From positions 1 to 42,654 of the forward strand of contig CAZVBM010000007.1 in NCBI GenBank assembly GCA_964625885.1: 42,654 nt of DNA, written 5' to 3'. Positions 14,548 to 22,891 of this stretch are shown piece after piece. The first letter of the stretch is position 1. Every line of letters starts with the position of its first letter. The notes beneath the pieces are model-generated. The model was not told the origin of the DNA. It searched no databases and saw only the letters and a program-made list of their open reading frames with translations. The stretch is from CAZRIZ01 sp964625885. Its GTDB lineage: Bacteria > Patescibacteriota > Saccharimonadia > Saccharimonadales > Saccharimonadaceae. The translations under genes were made by a program, and so were the position numbers.

Positions 14548-14799
14548 ATGAGTGAGTTCTTAGAATCAGAGAAATCAGAAAATTTAACTAGCCCAGAACA
14601 GGAACAGAACCCTGAGCTGGTGGATGCAATTGGAAGATTGGTAATGGATTGTCTCCCTGAAGATGTGGAGTTTGTGCAGGATATGGATCTTGAAGAACTC
14701 CTTGGTTATGTTTATGGAGTATTACTCGAGCAAGGCGAGGATCCAGACGCACTATTTCTGAAATATGGAATAACCGAAACTAAAGAGGGTGAATCTTAA
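14548..14799 (+). CDS. Small acidic hypothetical protein
   Basis: The 83-residue protein is very rich in Glu/Asp and Leu and has no signal or membrane segment. The core (AIGRLVMDCLPEDVEFV, LEELLGYVYGVLLEQGEDPDALF) looks like a small helical domain. It is not recognised. AGGAG lies 6 nt before the ATG and the gene starts 9 nt after the hydrolase, so it belongs to the same operon. Confidence 0.65.
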   Translation: MSEFLESEKSENLTSPEQEQNPELVDAIGRLVMDCLPEDVEFVQDMDLEELLGYVYGVLLEQGEDPDALFLKYGITETKEGES

Positions 14800-14809
14800 G
14801 CGCTACTGC

Positions 14810-14837
14810 TTGAATTTTTGTCTAAAAATCGTAAAAT
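14810..14837 (+). promoter_or_regulatory. Promoter of the T-box / ileS operon
   Basis: TTGAAT (14810-14815), 16 nt, TAAAAT (14832-14837). The spacer holds a T5...A5 pair of runs much like the rimB promoter at 38632-38660. Confidence 0.6.
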
Positions 14838-14842
14838 AAGGC

Positions 14843-15022
14843 TAGGCGTTTGAGTGGCAATCAACCACGATGCTGTCGGCAGAAAAGCATGAGCTGAGTA
14901 GATCCGACCGGTTAAAGTCCGATAACTTGCAATTAAGGGCTAAAAGAACAACTTCTTTTGGAGTCGAGATGGTACCGTCCGTTAAATAATGGATTCTCGA
15001 AACCGAAGGAAGTTTTTGTTTT
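14843..15022 (+). promoter_or_regulatory. T-box-like leader (tRNA-sensing riboswitch) with terminator
   Basis: The leader contains TGGTACCG (14970-14977), the core of the T-box sequence that pairs with the NCCA end of uncharged tRNA; the T at the variable position fits a tRNA with discriminator A, as in tRNA-Ile. This core is enclosed by a strong terminator: AACTTCTTTTGG (14950-14961) pairs over 12 bp with CCGAAGGAAGTT (15003-15014), then TTTGTTTT. That is the classic T-box layout, where antitermination uses the sequence inside the terminator. The upstream part (14843-14945) can form several stems, but I could not place a standard Stem I or specifier loop with confidence. The operon behind it ends in isoleucyl-tRNA synthetase, so an Ile specifier is expected. 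Confidence 0.68.
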
Positions 15023-15038
15023 AAATAAAGGAGCAAAG

Positions 15039-15824
15039 ATGTCATACGAAGTCGAACTAAAATTTGCTAAACGCTTGGCTAAACAAGCGGGTGAAATCAT
15101 GCTCAAATATTTTGATGCTGATCAGAAGATTGAGATAAAGAGCGATGATACACCAGTGACGATTGCCGATAAAACCAATAATCAAATGGTGATTGATGAA
15201 ATTAAGAAGCACTTTCCTGAAGACGGCGTTTATGGCGAAGAAGATTCGTTTGGTAAAGATCGCGAGCGTTTATGGGTGTGTGATCCGATTGATGGCACCG
15301 TCCCTTATACAATGCGGTTGCCGGTATCGGTTTTTTCGCTAGCGCTGGTAATTGATGGCAAGCCGGTCTTGGGCGTGGTTTACGATCCGTATCTCAATGA
15401 ATTGTATGAGGCGGTAGTGGGTCATGGAGCTTTTTGTAATAGCAAAAAAATAACGGTTAATTCAAATCAGCTTAGTCCAAATTCTTTGGTTAATATTGAT
15501 TGGTGGTCGAGAGCAGAGTACGATGTGGCTGCTAAAATGCATGACCTCTCCAGAGAGACAGGTTGCTATATTTTGTCACCAGGTAGTGCTATTAAGGGCG
15601 GCTTACTAGTGGCCGACGGTCGGTTTGAAGCTAGTGTTTTTTCTGGCACCAAAGGCAAAAATGTCGACATGGCGGCTGTAAAAGTCATTGTCGAAGAGGC
15701 CGGCGGGAGGGTTACCAATTTGTTCGGCGAAGATCAGCGCTATGACCAAGATATTAAAGGCGCAATAATCTCGAATGGTGTGGCGCATGATGATTTTGTG
15801 GAAGCCTTTGAGGAGCTTAAATGA
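15039..15824 (+). CDS. Inositol monophosphatase-family phosphatase
   Basis: The 261-residue protein is a Mg-dependent phosphatase of the IMPase/SuhB/HisN/CysQ family. Metal-binding motifs are GEED (residues 66-69) and CDPIDGT (81-87); the C-terminal motif reads NVDMAAVKVIVEEAGG, keeping the metal-binding Asp but with Trp of the usual WD replaced by Val. The substrate may be inositol phosphate, histidinol phosphate or 3'-phosphoadenosine phosphate. ATG 15039 is chosen because AAAGGAG lies 5 nt upstream and translation from the ORF's earlier in-frame ATG would run through the T-box terminator. It overlaps the next gene by ATGA. Confidence 0.86.
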   Translation: MSYEVELKFAKRLAKQAGEIMLKYFDADQKIEIKSDDTPVTIADKTNNQMVIDEIKKHFPEDGVYGEEDSFGKDRERLWVCDPIDGTVPYTMRLPVSVFSLALVIDGKPVLGVVYDPYLNELYEAVVGHGAFCNSKKITVNSNQLSPNSLVNIDWWSRAEYDVAAKMHDLSRETGCYILSPGSAIKGGLLVADGRFEASVFSGTKGKNVDMAAVKVIVEEAGGRVTNLFGEDQRYDQDIKGAIISNGVAHDDFVEAFEELK

Positions 15825-16456
15825 AATCCAAACGTGGCATAAATCGACAAAAACAAGCGACTGTTTATGCGTTTATCGATAGCCAAAATCTAAATCTTGG
15901 TGTTCGCTCGCAAGGATGGAAATTAGATTTTAAAAAGTTTCGGCTGTACTTAAAGAATAAATATAGTGTCGAAAAGGCCTACTTGTTTATCGGCATGATC
16001 CCAGGCAATGAACAACTTTATACGAGTCTTATTAGCGATGGTTATCAGTTGGTTTTTAAGCCGACGGTTTCGTACACCGAAGATGGTAAAAAATCTCAAA
16101 AAGGCAATGTCGATGCTGAGTTGGTGCTTTATTCTGTCGCCAAGGTGTTTAAAGATTACGACAGGGCTGTTATTGTTTCTGGTGATGGCGACTTCTTATG
16201 CCTGATTGAATATTTACTTGAGAAGAATAAGCTTTCCAAAATTATCTGCCCAAACACAAGATACTCCAGTTTGCTTCGCAAGCACAGTCAGTATATCGAC
16301 GTAATTAGTAAGGCCAGAAAGTCATTAGAATACAAAAACGACCAGCATCGGCGGTCGGTCGAAACCTTAGGCTTATCTGGTCATGGTGATAATTCCATTA
16401 TAGCAAAGAAAACGAAAAAAGTCAATACTAAGTTAAAGAAAAGGGACAAAAAATGA
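15821..16456 (+). CDS. NYN-domain (PIN-like) ribonuclease
   Basis: The 211-residue protein has an NYN/LabA-type domain, a PIN-fold metal-dependent RNase. Acidic residues that would bind metal are visible: D20 with N23 in FIDSQNLN, D98 in GNVDAEL, and D122/D124 in SGDGDFL. The tail (about 165-211) is Lys-rich (KKTKKVNTKLKKRDKK) and likely binds RNA. It lies between the IMPase and ileS with 4-nt overlaps on both sides, so the three are translated together under the T-box leader. A role in tRNA or leader-RNA turnover is possible but only inferred from position. Confidence 0.87.
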   Translation: MKSKRGINRQKQATVYAFIDSQNLNLGVRSQGWKLDFKKFRLYLKNKYSVEKAYLFIGMIPGNEQLYTSLISDGYQLVFKPTVSYTEDGKKSQKGNVDAELVLYSVAKVFKDYDRAVIVSGDGDFLCLIEYLLEKNKLSKIICPNTRYSSLLRKHSQYIDVISKARKSLEYKNDQHRRSVETLGLSGHGDNSIIAKKTKKVNTKLKKRDKK

Positions 16457-19400
16457 AGTTTAAAGCCAATAGTCGCCGACGAGCACTAGAATACGAAAAA
16501 GATGTCTTGAAGTTTTGGAAAGGCAACAAGATTTTTGAGAAATCGATTGAGCAGCGACCCGAGTCGCAGGCTTATGTGTTTTACGATGGTCCGCCGTTTA
16601 TCACTGGTGTGCCACATCATGGTACTTTACTGAGTTCGATTGTTAAAGACGCCTTACCGCGCTATCAAACCATGCAAGGCAAGCGGGTAGAGCGGCGTTG
16701 GGGTTGGGACTGTCATGGCTTGCCAGCAGAAAACTTTACTGAGAAAAAACTTGGTATCACCGATCGTCATGAAATCGGCACCACTATACCGCTAGAAGAC
16801 TATATTGTATCTTGTCGCGATAATATGGTGCAAACCGGTGGTTTATGGGAAGACACGATTGACCGAATTGGCCGCTGGGTCGATTTCAAGGGTGCTTACA
16901 AAACTATGGACAAAGAGTTCATGGAAAGTGTTTGGTGGGCGTTTAAAACGCTTTACGAAAAAGGTAAAATCTACGAGGGTGAAAAAGTCTTGATGTACGA
17001 CACCAAGTGGGCAACACCACTTTCTAAGGCCGAAGTCACCATGGATGCGGGAGCGTATCAAGATGTAACCGATCCAAGTGTGTATGTGAAGTTTAAGATT
17101 GTTGACGGCAAAGATTTTTTAAAAAACAATCATTTCGGATTCCGTGATTTAGCTAATTATAATGTGGTCATCCTGCACGGTTACACAGGGCGGAATGATA
17201 AGAACTTCATTCCTTGGTTAAAAACCGAGCTAGAAAAACGTGGCGCCAAAGTGCAGGCTCCGCAACTACCAAACACTGATGATCCAGTCGTGATGGACCA
17301 AGTAGAGTTTGTGTTAAACAACGTCAAATTTGATGAAAACACGATTTTGGTTGGTCATAGCTTGGGCGGTCTGGTGGCGATGAAGGTTCTAGAAAAATTA
17401 CCAAAGCCAATTCATAAGCTAGTCTTGGTAGCGCCGGCTACTTTGAAGCAATTTTATGCGCCGGGTGAAGATATAAATCCTAAGACCGGCAAGCAAAAAG
17501 CTTTCATTAAATCATTTGATTACAAATTTGATTACGGCAAAATTAGCCAGCAAGCTAAATCTAAAGTTATCTTGCAGGACGACAATGACACGCCATCGCG
17601 CGTGCCATCGATGCAGTTAATCGCCGAAAAGATCGGGGCTGATTTGTATAACACAATTGCTAATAAGGTGCATTTTACTGCTCAACAAGAGCCATTTATT
17701 TTGGATAAGATTTTAGATAGTGAAGTCACGATTCGAGCAATTAGTTTAAATGATGGTGAGCGTGAAAGAGAGTATTTGCTTACAGTGCCAGCTGACGAGA
17801 ATGGTTTTACTTGTCCAGCCAAGCCTGAAGAACTAACTGACAGCGATGCGTTTAAGGGCTTTCTGCAACGTCGATTTGATGAGCATCTTGGTAAGAATAT
17901 AGCTGCGGGACGTGTGCCGGCCACTTTGTATTGGATTGAGAAGAGTGGCGAGATTGTTGGCGTGGCTAGATTGCGGCATTATCTGAATGATAAGCTTCGC
18001 GAAAGGTGTGGCCACATCGGTATTGGTGGCATTGGCAAAAAATATCGCGGCCAGGGTATTGGAACTAAGGCGCTGAAGTTATTGCTAGAGGAAGCTTGGA
18101 AATTAGGTGAGAAGCGAGTCTTGCTGACTATACATGGTAATAACATTGCTTCACGTCGCATGGCTGAAAATGCTGGTGGCGTATTAGAAAAAGAAGTTGA
18201 GCGACCCGAACAGCCAGGATCCAATAGAGCCTTTTATTGGTTTTGTCCTCAGAATCATTCGCCCGAGGTTGGCCCAGAGCGCTATTTATTGGCTTGGACA
18301 ACTACGCCGTGGACCTTGCCAGCTAACGTTTGCTTGGCAGTGCATCCAGATTTGGATTACGCTGAAGTTGAACATAATGGCGAGATCCTAATTATGGCCA
18401 AATCGTTAGTCGAAAAAGTCATGACTGACGAAAAACACCAACCGCTAGATTATAAAATCGTTGGCGAGCTCAAAGGCAAAGATTTGGTTGGGCTAAAATA
18501 CGAGCCGTTGTTTAATTCACAATATGGTGATAATAGGATTATCAATCAGATCAAGCAACTTAATCTACCAGATGGTGAATATGTGGTATTTGGTGGTGCA
18601 TTACTTGAAGCTCATGGGTTGCGTAAAGCAAATGATATCGACATATTTGCAACCAAGAAGCTGTACAACCAACTAGCTAAGACCGATGGCTGGGCGGTAA
18701 AAATATTTCCAAATGGCGATGAAGAGCTAGTATATCAAGATGGTGAACTTAAAGCTGAGGTTTTTAACGAATCAACCTACTTGCCTAATTGCAACGAAGG
18801 GGCGATTAAGAAGAAGATAGAGTCTGCCGAAAAAATCGGTGGTGTGTCTTTCTTGGCACTGGAAACGGAGATTGAGGAAAGAAAGTCGCTGGCCAGAACT
18901 AAAGATGCGGCCGACGTTAAATTACTTCAAGGGTTGGTAAATAGTCACCAAGTCTACGCGGCGGATTATGTATCGGATGTTGACGGTACTGGCATTGTAC
19001 ATACGGCGCCAGCTTATGGTGAAGATGACTTTAGCTTGGCGCAAAAATACGATTTGCCAGTGGTGCATAAACTTGATGATTATGGCAAGTTCATTGATGG
19101 TGAGTGGCAAGGGCAAGATTTGTGGGAGGCAAACAAGCAAATTGCTAAGAAGGTGTTGGCTGACGGCAAAGCGCTGAAGATCGATTATGTTCGCCACGAA
19201 TACCCACATAACCCACGTACGGGAAACCGTCTGATTTATCGCGCCCATCCGAGTTGGTTTATGGATATCGAGGGCCAGCGTGCCGAAATGCTTGAGAATA
19301 ACCAGCCGATTAATTGGTTTCCAGAACACATTAAAAGTGGTCGTTTTGCTAAGACGATTGAAATGGCACCCGATTGGAATTTGAGTCGTGATCGTTTCTG

Positions 19401-20931
19401 GGCGTCGGCGATGCCAGTGTGGGAGGGTGTTGACAAAGACGGTAACAAAAAGCAGATTGTGGTTGGCTCGTATGCGGAGCTAAAAGAGTTGTCTGGCGTG
19501 GAGCTGGAGGATTATCACCGACCATGGGTGGACGAAATTGAGTTTGAAAAAGACGGCGTCCACTACAAACGCATTGACAAAGTTTTGGACTGTTGGTTCG
19601 AATCGGGCTCGATGCCATTTGCGCAGTTCCATTATCCGTTCGAAAACAAAGAAAAATTTGAGGCCGGTTTCCCGGGCGACTTTATCGTCGAATATGTTGG
19701 ACAGGTGCGAGCGTGGTTCTACTATGTTCACGCGGTGTCGACAGCGCTGTTTGGCAAGCACGCTTTCAAAAATGTAATTGTCACTGGCACGGTAGCTGGT
19801 AACGACGGTCGCAAGATGAGCAAATCTTACGGCAACTACACCGATCCAAATGAGTTGATGGATAAGTTCTCCGCCGACTCACTGCGCTTCTTGCTGCTAC
19901 AATCGCCGCTACTGAATGGCGAAGATTTTGCCTTGATCGACAAAGATGTAGCGGACGTGGCGCGCAAGCTCAGTATGATTTGGAATATGTATGACTTTTT
20001 CACGATGTATGCCGAAGTCGATGGTTGGGAATTTGACCCAGAAAAGCCGTTGCCAAAATTGAGCGAGCTAACCAATCCGCTAGATATTTGGATTGTGTCT
20101 AGGTTGCACGAGCTGAACGAGCAAGTTGTTGAAAATATGGATAAATATAATTTGCCCGATGCTTTGGAGCCAATTTTGCCGTTTATCGATGATGCGTCCA
20201 ACTGGTACGTCCGTCGTTCGCGCAGGCGCTTTTGGAAATCTGAAGATGATGGCGATAAAAACGATGCCTACAAAACTTTGCATTACGTGCTACTCAAGCT
20301 CAGTGTGATTTTGGCGCCATTTACGCCGTTTTTGTCGGAGGAGTTGTATCAGAAGCTGGGTGGCGGGGCTGAGTCGGTTCACTTATTGGATTATCCGATG
20401 AATTTTGAAAAGAACCAGGCGGTTTTGGACGAAATGGCCATCGTACGTTTTGTTATCAACGAAGGTTTGCGCCAGCGGGCGGAAAACGGTTTCAAGGTGC
20501 GTCAGCCTTTGCAGGGCGCAATTGTGCGTTGTACAAAACAGGCGGTTAGTGACTATGCCGATGTCATCAAAGAAGAGCTCAATCTCAAAGACGTGATGTT
20601 TGAGATTGTCAAAGCCAAAGAGGGCGAAGAATTTGTTCCAAAGATTTATGTGGCAACGCTCATTACTGACGACTTAAAACGTGAAGGTTTAGCACGCGAA
20701 GTGGTGCGAGCTGTACAGGGTGCGCGCAAAAAAGCTGGGTTAAATGTCGATGACCGAATCAATTTAGTACTGACGAGCGATGATGAAAACCTAAAACAAG
20801 CTATGACACAGTTTAAAGACGAAATCCATCACGAGACTTTGACAGTTAGTGAAAAAGTTGCCGAAGCTATTTACGACGAAACTGTGCAGGTTGATAAAAT
20901 CGACTTGAAGATTAAGCTCGAAAAAGCTTAA
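16453..20931 (+). CDS. ileS: Isoleucyl-tRNA synthetase with three extra domains inserted in its editing domain
   Basis: This class I synthetase charges tRNA-Ile. Catalytic landmarks: PHHGTL at 54-59 (HIGH position, with Thr for the last His), GWDCHGLP, KMSKS at 1121-1125, then the anticodon-binding domain. At 1492 residues it is about 450-530 longer than the usual 960-1050. The extra sequence lies within CP1: (1) about 218-424, an RBBP9-like alpha/beta hydrolase with LHGYTG, GHSLGG (Ser303), a DDNDTP acidic loop and His407; (2) about 425-600, a GNAT domain with acetyl-CoA loop RGQGIG (532-537); (3) about 688-831, a nucleotidyltransferase-like module with FGGALLEAHGL and NDIDIF. Both conserved editing pieces, AWTTTPWTLP (614-623) and GTGIVHTAPAYGEDDF, remain. 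Frame is unbroken; ATGA overlap with the NYN gene. Confidence 0.95.
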   Translation: MKFKANSRRRALEYEKDVLKFWKGNKIFEKSIEQRPESQAYVFYDGPPFITGVPHHGTLLSSIVKDALPRYQTMQGKRVERRWGWDCHGLPAENFTEKKLGITDRHEIGTTIPLEDYIVSCRDNMVQTGGLWEDTIDRIGRWVDFKGAYKTMDKEFMESVWWAFKTLYEKGKIYEGEKVLMYDTKWATPLSKAEVTMDAGAYQDVTDPSVYVKFKIVDGKDFLKNNHFGFRDLANYNVVILHGYTGRNDKNFIPWLKTELEKRGAKVQAPQLPNTDDPVVMDQVEFVLNNVKFDENTILVGHSLGGLVAMKVLEKLPKPIHKLVLVAPATLKQFYAPGEDINPKTGKQKAFIKSFDYKFDYGKISQQAKSKVILQDDNDTPSRVPSMQLIAEKIGADLYNTIANKVHFTAQQEPFILDKILDSEVTIRAISLNDGEREREYLLTVPADENGFTCPAKPEELTDSDAFKGFLQRRFDEHLGKNIAAGRVPATLYWIEKSGEIVGVARLRHYLNDKLRERCGHIGIGGIGKKYRGQGIGTKALKLLLEEAWKLGEKRVLLTIHGNNIASRRMAENAGGVLEKEVERPEQPGSNRAFYWFCPQNHSPEVGPERYLLAWTTTPWTLPANVCLAVHPDLDYAEVEHNGEILIMAKSLVEKVMTDEKHQPLDYKIVGELKGKDLVGLKYEPLFNSQYGDNRIINQIKQLNLPDGEYVVFGGALLEAHGLRKANDIDIFATKKLYNQLAKTDGWAVKIFPNGDEELVYQDGELKAEVFNESTYLPNCNEGAIKKKIESAEKIGGVSFLALETEIEERKSLARTKDAADVKLLQGLVNSHQVYAADYVSDVDGTGIVHTAPAYGEDDFSLAQKYDLPVVHKLDDYGKFIDGEWQGQDLWEANKQIAKKVLADGKALKIDYVRHEYPHNPRTGNRLIYRAHPSWFMDIEGQRAEMLENNQPINWFPEHIKSGRFAKTIEMAPDWNLSRDRFWASAMPVWEGVDKDGNKKQIVVGSYAELKELSGVELEDYHRPWVDEIEFEKDGVHYKRIDKVLDCWFESGSMPFAQFHYPFENKEKFEAGFPGDFIVEYVGQVRAWFYYVHAVSTALFGKHAFKNVIVTGTVAGNDGRKMSKSYGNYTDPNELMDKFSADSLRFLLLQSPLLNGEDFALIDKDVADVARKLSMIWNMYDFFTMYAEVDGWEFDPEKPLPKLSELTNPLDIWIVSRLHELNEQVVENMDKYNLPDALEPILPFIDDASNWYVRRSRRRFWKSEDDGDKNDAYKTLHYVLLKLSVILAPFTPFLSEELYQKLGGGAESVHLLDYPMNFEKNQAVLDEMAIVRFVINEGLRQRAENGFKVRQPLQGAIVRCTKQAVSDYADVIKEELNLKDVMFEIVKAKEGEEFVPKIYVATLITDDLKREGLAREVVRAVQGARKKAGLNVDDRINLVLTSDDENLKQAMTQFKDEIHHETLTVSEKVAEAIYDETVQVDKIDLKIKLEKA

Positions 20932-20940
20932 GTTAGTATG

Positions 20941-20946
20941 TATAAT
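20941..20946 (+). promoter_or_regulatory. -10 box before the Tim44-like gene
   Basis: TATAAT lies 11 nt before ATG 20958 and 10 nt after the ileS stop. With no Shine-Dalgarno sequence, the leader would be only about 4-5 nt. The -35 region is not consensus. Confidence 0.5.
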
Positions 20947-20957
20947 TGAAACTAAAT

Positions 20958-22418
20958 ATGAGTTGGTTTAGTTCGATTTGGCAAAATATATTAACTATAA
21001 TTAGTCGCGCTGGTGGCGGTGGTTCATCGAGTAGCGGTGGCGGTGGCGGTTTTTCTAGTGGTGGCGGCTCTTATGGTGGCTTGTCTGGTGGTGATGGTGA
21101 CACTGACCCAGGCTTTTTGGCCGTCATGGTTTCGTTTATAGTTATAGGTTTGGTGGCGCATAGTATTTTTGAGAAGGTCAGAAAGACTAAAACTGAATCT
21201 GCGGCCAAAGCGATCGCTATCTCTTCTGGTGTTGGCGTGACCATACTTTACGTTGCTCTGTTGCAGTCTATTTTACCCGACGAGTCTGGTAGGGCGTTCG
21301 CTTCGGTTGCTAGTTTTGTATGCGGTATTGTAGCCTCGGTTATTGCAGCTCGACCAGAAAACAGTGGCCGTTTTCGTTTGATCAATCTGAATTCAGCTAG
21401 CCAAGAGGTCAGCTTGAAGAAAGAAGCGTCGCTAGATGGTGTTTGGGATAAAGCTAAAATTATTGAGCGCGCCAAGCAGGTGTTTCTCCAATATCAGAGT
21501 GACTGGATGAGCAAGAATATGCAGTCCATATACACCTACACCACACCTCAGTATTTTAATCACGCTGCGCTCATGCTGCGGGCGATTCAACAGATGGGTC
21601 GGCATAGCGATTTGAGTAACATCAAGATTCACAGTGCGGTAGTGACTGACTATCATGACGATGCTGACAACAGTAAGGATCGTGTGACGGTCAAGTTCCG
21701 CGCACAAATGCGCGCATTGTTGGTTGATGCGGCTAGCGGAAATACATTGCAACAAGATAGCAGTGAGTTTACCGAATACTGGCATTTTGCTCGCCAGGGC
21801 GATCAATGGGTGCTAGACGGCATTAGCCAGGCGACCGAGGATAAAAGCAAATTGGTGGCTAATTTACGAGACTTTGCTCGAGTCAACAACATGTACTTCA
21901 GTCCAGATTGGGGGCATCAGTTAATCCCGACGCGTGGCCAACTATTCCAAGGTGGCTTTGCTGGGGCCGATATTAATAATCATGTAATTGGCTTATGGAC
22001 CGGTGACTTAATTGCGCAACTTTATACCTACTCACCAGACATTAATCAGACTTCGCCAACTTACTATGTAATCGGCCAGATTAATTTACCGAAATCATAT
22101 GGTGGTATCATGGTGCTTCGTCGCGAACCTGGTTTATTTAACCGTAATAAAATTCCAGCTGGCTACGCCAAATACGAACTTGAATGGGGTGAGTTTAATG
22201 AGCGCTACGATGTTTTGGCGACCGACATGGACAAAGTCACGAGCTTTGAGCTCTTAAATCCAGCCTTTATGGCCTGGCTCTATGACCGCAATATCAAGGT
22301 GGATATTGAAGTGGTTGACAATGTGGTGTATCTGTATGCTAAAGTCGGTGCAGGCGAGAATCGCTACGGAGATATGCTAGAGATACTAGTCAAGTCACAT
22401 GCTGAATTAAAGATGTAA
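20958..22418 (+). CDS. Membrane protein with Gly/Ser-rich N-terminus and Tim44-like plus DUF3137-like regions
   Basis: The 486-residue protein has a Gly/Ser-rich low-complexity stretch (about 18-50), two membrane helices (about 57-75 and 85-135) and a Tim44-like domain (about 165-305), with AKQVFLQYQSDWMSKNMQSI and STEYWHF-type strands, ending near DGISQATEDKS. A C-terminal domain (about 310-486) resembles DUF3137 (RLFQGGFAG, YYVIGQINLP, LATDMDKV). Tim44-like domains in bacteria are thought to bind membrane lipids or proteins. ATG 20958 is chosen because it lies just behind TATAAT; the TTG at 20946 overlaps the -10 box and would add only four residues. Confidence 0.72.
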   Translation: MSWFSSIWQNILTIISRAGGGGSSSSGGGGGFSSGGGSYGGLSGGDGDTDPGFLAVMVSFIVIGLVAHSIFEKVRKTKTESAAKAIAISSGVGVTILYVALLQSILPDESGRAFASVASFVCGIVASVIAARPENSGRFRLINLNSASQEVSLKKEASLDGVWDKAKIIERAKQVFLQYQSDWMSKNMQSIYTYTTPQYFNHAALMLRAIQQMGRHSDLSNIKIHSAVVTDYHDDADNSKDRVTVKFRAQMRALLVDAASGNTLQQDSSEFTEYWHFARQGDQWVLDGISQATEDKSKLVANLRDFARVNNMYFSPDWGHQLIPTRGQLFQGGFAGADINNHVIGLWTGDLIAQLYTYSPDINQTSPTYYVIGQINLPKSYGGIMVLRREPGLFNRNKIPAGYAKYELEWGEFNERYDVLATDMDKVTSFELLNPAFMAWLYDRNIKVDIEVVDNVVYLYAKVGAGENRYGDMLEILVKSHAELKM

Positions 22419-22456
22419 TCAACAGGGGCGAAGGTCTAGACAAAATCGCCTCCGTG

Positions 22457-22465
22457 TGCTATAAT
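22457..22465 (+). promoter_or_regulatory. Extended -10 promoter without a gene behind it
   Basis: TG-C-TATAAT is a good extended -10 motif. No reading frame follows for nearly 400 nt, so a non-coding transcript is possible. Confidence 0.45.
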
Positions 22466-22535
22466 ATAAGTATTAGGTAGAAATAAAACAAACAGTAGAA
22501 AAACGCCTTCAATAATAGGCGGGATTAAAAGGGTG

Positions 22536-22813
22536 CTTTTGCAAAATTACTCCCCTATTTCCCCTACTCTTTTTAGCATGTAAAAATTACAACACATTAT
22601 AGACAAACAAAACACCTTGCCCTAAAAAACCAAGAGAACCCCCTGCCTAATTTTTTGACAAACTCCCCTATTCATGCTGTAAAAATTATGGCCTTGAATA
22701 AATGAAATTTTATTATTTGATATAGAGCGAGAGATTAAAGGCGGGGCTTAACGAACGAGCTAGTTGGCCTACTCTAGTAAACGTTTTATGGCTAACTATT
22801 AATTTTGCAAAAG
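22536..22813. repeat. 14-bp inverted repeat pair enclosing about 280 bp
   Basis: CTTTTGCAAAATTA (22536-22549) and its exact reverse complement (22800-22813) face each other. The core TTTTGCAAAA is itself palindromic, so each copy may be an operator half. No target-site duplication is visible at the outer edges, so a MITE-like reading is unsupported. Confidence 0.6.
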
Positions 22814-22833
22814 TCTGGTCTTCATTGTATAAT
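22805..22833 (+). promoter_or_regulatory. Promoter before the small ORF and coiled-coil gene
   Basis: TTGCAA (22805-22810), 17 nt, TATAAT (22828-22833). The -35 box lies inside the right arm of the inverted repeat, so a protein bound there would block it. AGGAGG follows the -10 box immediately and would lie at or before the expected transcript start. Confidence 0.65.
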
Positions 22834-22846
22834 AGGAGGAGATATT

Positions 22847-22891
22847 ATGTCGACATATAGTGTTAGACAAAGATCGGTACATTTTGGATAG
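22847..22891 (+). CDS. Possible 14-residue leader peptide
   Basis: ATG 22847 has a perfect AGGAGG 7 nt upstream and encodes MSTYSVRQRSVHFG before a TAG at 22889-22891. It lies 20 nt ahead of the next gene's start region. It may be a translated upstream ORF coupled to that gene. The doubt is that the AGGAGG sits so close to the -10 box that it might not be transcribed from this promoter. Confidence 0.35.
   Translation: MSTYSVRQRSVHFG

Larger units (their letters stand above)
22419..22846. other. 428-bp non-coding region with inverted repeats and orphan promoter elements
   Basis: No convincing gene is present on either strand. It holds a 7-bp hairpin (GGGGCGA / TCGCCTC) just after the previous stop, an extended -10 box at 22457-22465, a CGCCT...AGGCG hairpin near 22503-22521 and a 14-bp inverted repeat pair at 22536-22549 and 22800-22813. 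Two similar blocks around 22550 and 22665 share CTCCCCTATT and GTAAAAATTA. TTGACA near 22657 is followed 17 nt later by TGTAAA. It could encode a small RNA or be a short mobile-element remnant. Confidence 0.5.

Noticed and set aside
17118..18270. Intein or mobile-intron explanation for the IleRS insertion
   Set aside because: No intein splice-junction residues (Cys/Ser start, His-Asn end) or homing endonuclease motif are visible; the inserted segments carry intact hydrolase and GNAT motifs.
16453..20931. IleRS insertion as a random assembly chimera
   Set aside because: There are separate insertions at two positions, the frame is kept at every junction, and both parts of the editing domain are intact. 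A join error at several places is unlikely, though reads have not been checked.
22536..22813. MITE or insertion sequence
   Set aside because: Terminal-like inverted repeats exist, but there is no target-site duplication, no transposase, and the repeat core TTTTGCAAAA is itself palindromic, fitting an operator.
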